This document shows positions 5,295-5,602 of a stretch of 5,602 nt of DNA, in pieces (within the stretch, counting starts at the first letter, position 1; each line of letters opens with the position of its first letter). The stretch lies in NCBI GenBank assembly GCA_958427375.1, contig CAUABY010000148.1:1-5602 (forward strand). Direction: 5' to 3'. Position numbers and translations under genes: made by a program. The notes below the pieces were generated by a model. It saw only the letters and a program-made list of their open reading frames with translations, made no database searches and was not told the origin of the DNA. This DNA is from an uncultured Eubacteriales bacterium. Lineage in GTDB: Bacteria > Bacillota > Clostridia > Oscillospirales > Oscillospiraceae.

Positions 5295-5602
5295 TTATAT
5301 ACCGGCCTTTACGTTCTCAAACTCCTCGGTGATCTCCGCCTCAGGAGCCTTGGTGCAGAGGGAGACGACAACGATGAAGATGCAGGAGACGATGAACGCG
5401 GGCAGCAGCTCATAGATGGAGAAGATGCCGCCAATGGGGGCAATGAGGTACTTCCAGATGAACACGGTGGCCGCGCCGGAAATCATGCCCGCAATCGCGC
5501 CCTGATAGTTGCAGCGCTTCCAGAACAGGGCGCAGAGCATCACGGGGACGAAGGTTGCGCCGAAGCCTGCCCAAGCGAAGGACACCACGCGGAAGATGGA
5601 GC
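5295..5602 (-). CDS. putP: Sodium:proline symporter-like protein (SSS family), C-terminal part; gene continues past the right edge
   Basis: About 102 codons of the 3' end are visible, entering from the right edge (frame SIFRVVSFAWAG...), so the GTG at 5588 is an internal valine and not the start. The segment has three hydrophobic helices: SFAWAGFGATFVPVMLCALF followed by WKR; GAIAGMISGAATVFIWKYLI; and LLPAFIVSCIFIVVVSL. It ends in a charged cytoplasmic tail with KAPEAEITEEF. The spacing WKR...G.IAGM..GA.TV..WK...YE..P.FI...IVVVSL..KAP is the pattern of PutP, which imports proline with sodium. Substrate assignment from the last helices alone is weaker than family assignment; pantothenate or other SSS substrates are possible. 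Its transcript probably ends at the terminator 5012-5049 after running through the hairpin-rich element. Confidence 0.85.
   Translation of the reverse strand, partial: SIFRVVSFAWAGFGATFVPVMLCALFWKRCNYQGAIAGMISGAATVFIWKYLIAPIGGIFSIYELLPAFIVSCIFIVVVSLCTKAPEAEITEEFENVKAGI

Overview
The window reads as chromosomal DNA of a fairly GC-rich Firmicute, most likely a clostridial (Oscillospiraceae-like) gut anaerobe. I infer this from the clostridial style of the MurC sequence (EACEYYNSFL where proteobacterial MurC has EADES-type residues), the class II CCA-adding enzyme, strong GGAG ribosome binding sites, and U-tract terminators at AT-rich gene borders between GC-rich genes. This is inference; no rRNA or tRNA is present to confirm it. 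I see no prophage, CRISPR array, IS transposase or plasmid function.

Layout. Minus strand, 1-1455: a two-gene operon with cca (tRNA CCA nucleotidyltransferase) followed, one base after its stop, by a family 4 uracil-DNA glycosylase that runs off the left edge. 1456-1786 is a 331-bp divergent intergenic region. It holds a good plus-strand promoter (1510-1538), a weak minus-strand promoter sharing the palindromic TTGCAA box, an AT-rich stretch in which I see nothing firm apart from a second possible promoter (about 1541-1613), a 19-bp direct repeat with 22-bp period (1614-1654), and a folded leader (1668-1783) that can hide or expose the murC ribosome binding site. Plus strand, 1787-3163: murC, the UDP-N-acetylmuramate--L-alanine ligase of peptidoglycan synthesis. 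A bidirectional terminator (3185-3221) separates it from a convergent gene. Minus strand, 3236-4951: a polytopic GT-C (ArnT/PMT-like) glycosyltransferase whose last ~58 residues look like the C-terminal end of a NodB polysaccharide deacetylase. 4952-5294 is a second non-coding stretch (343 bp). It contains the glycosyltransferase promoter, a strong terminator whose U tract overlaps that promoter's -35 box, and a hairpin-rich element (5056-5253) with short inverted ends; in 5254-5294 I see nothing. Minus strand, 5295-5602: the C-terminal end of a PutP-like sodium:solute symporter that enters from the right edge.

The genes do not form one pathway. cca/UDG is nucleic-acid maintenance, murC is core cell-wall synthesis, the GT-C protein probably modifies an envelope glycan or lipid, and the symporter imports a nutrient. 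The most interesting signals are the switch-like murC leader and the chimeric C-terminus of the glycosyltransferase. I did not find a clear new defence or mobile system.
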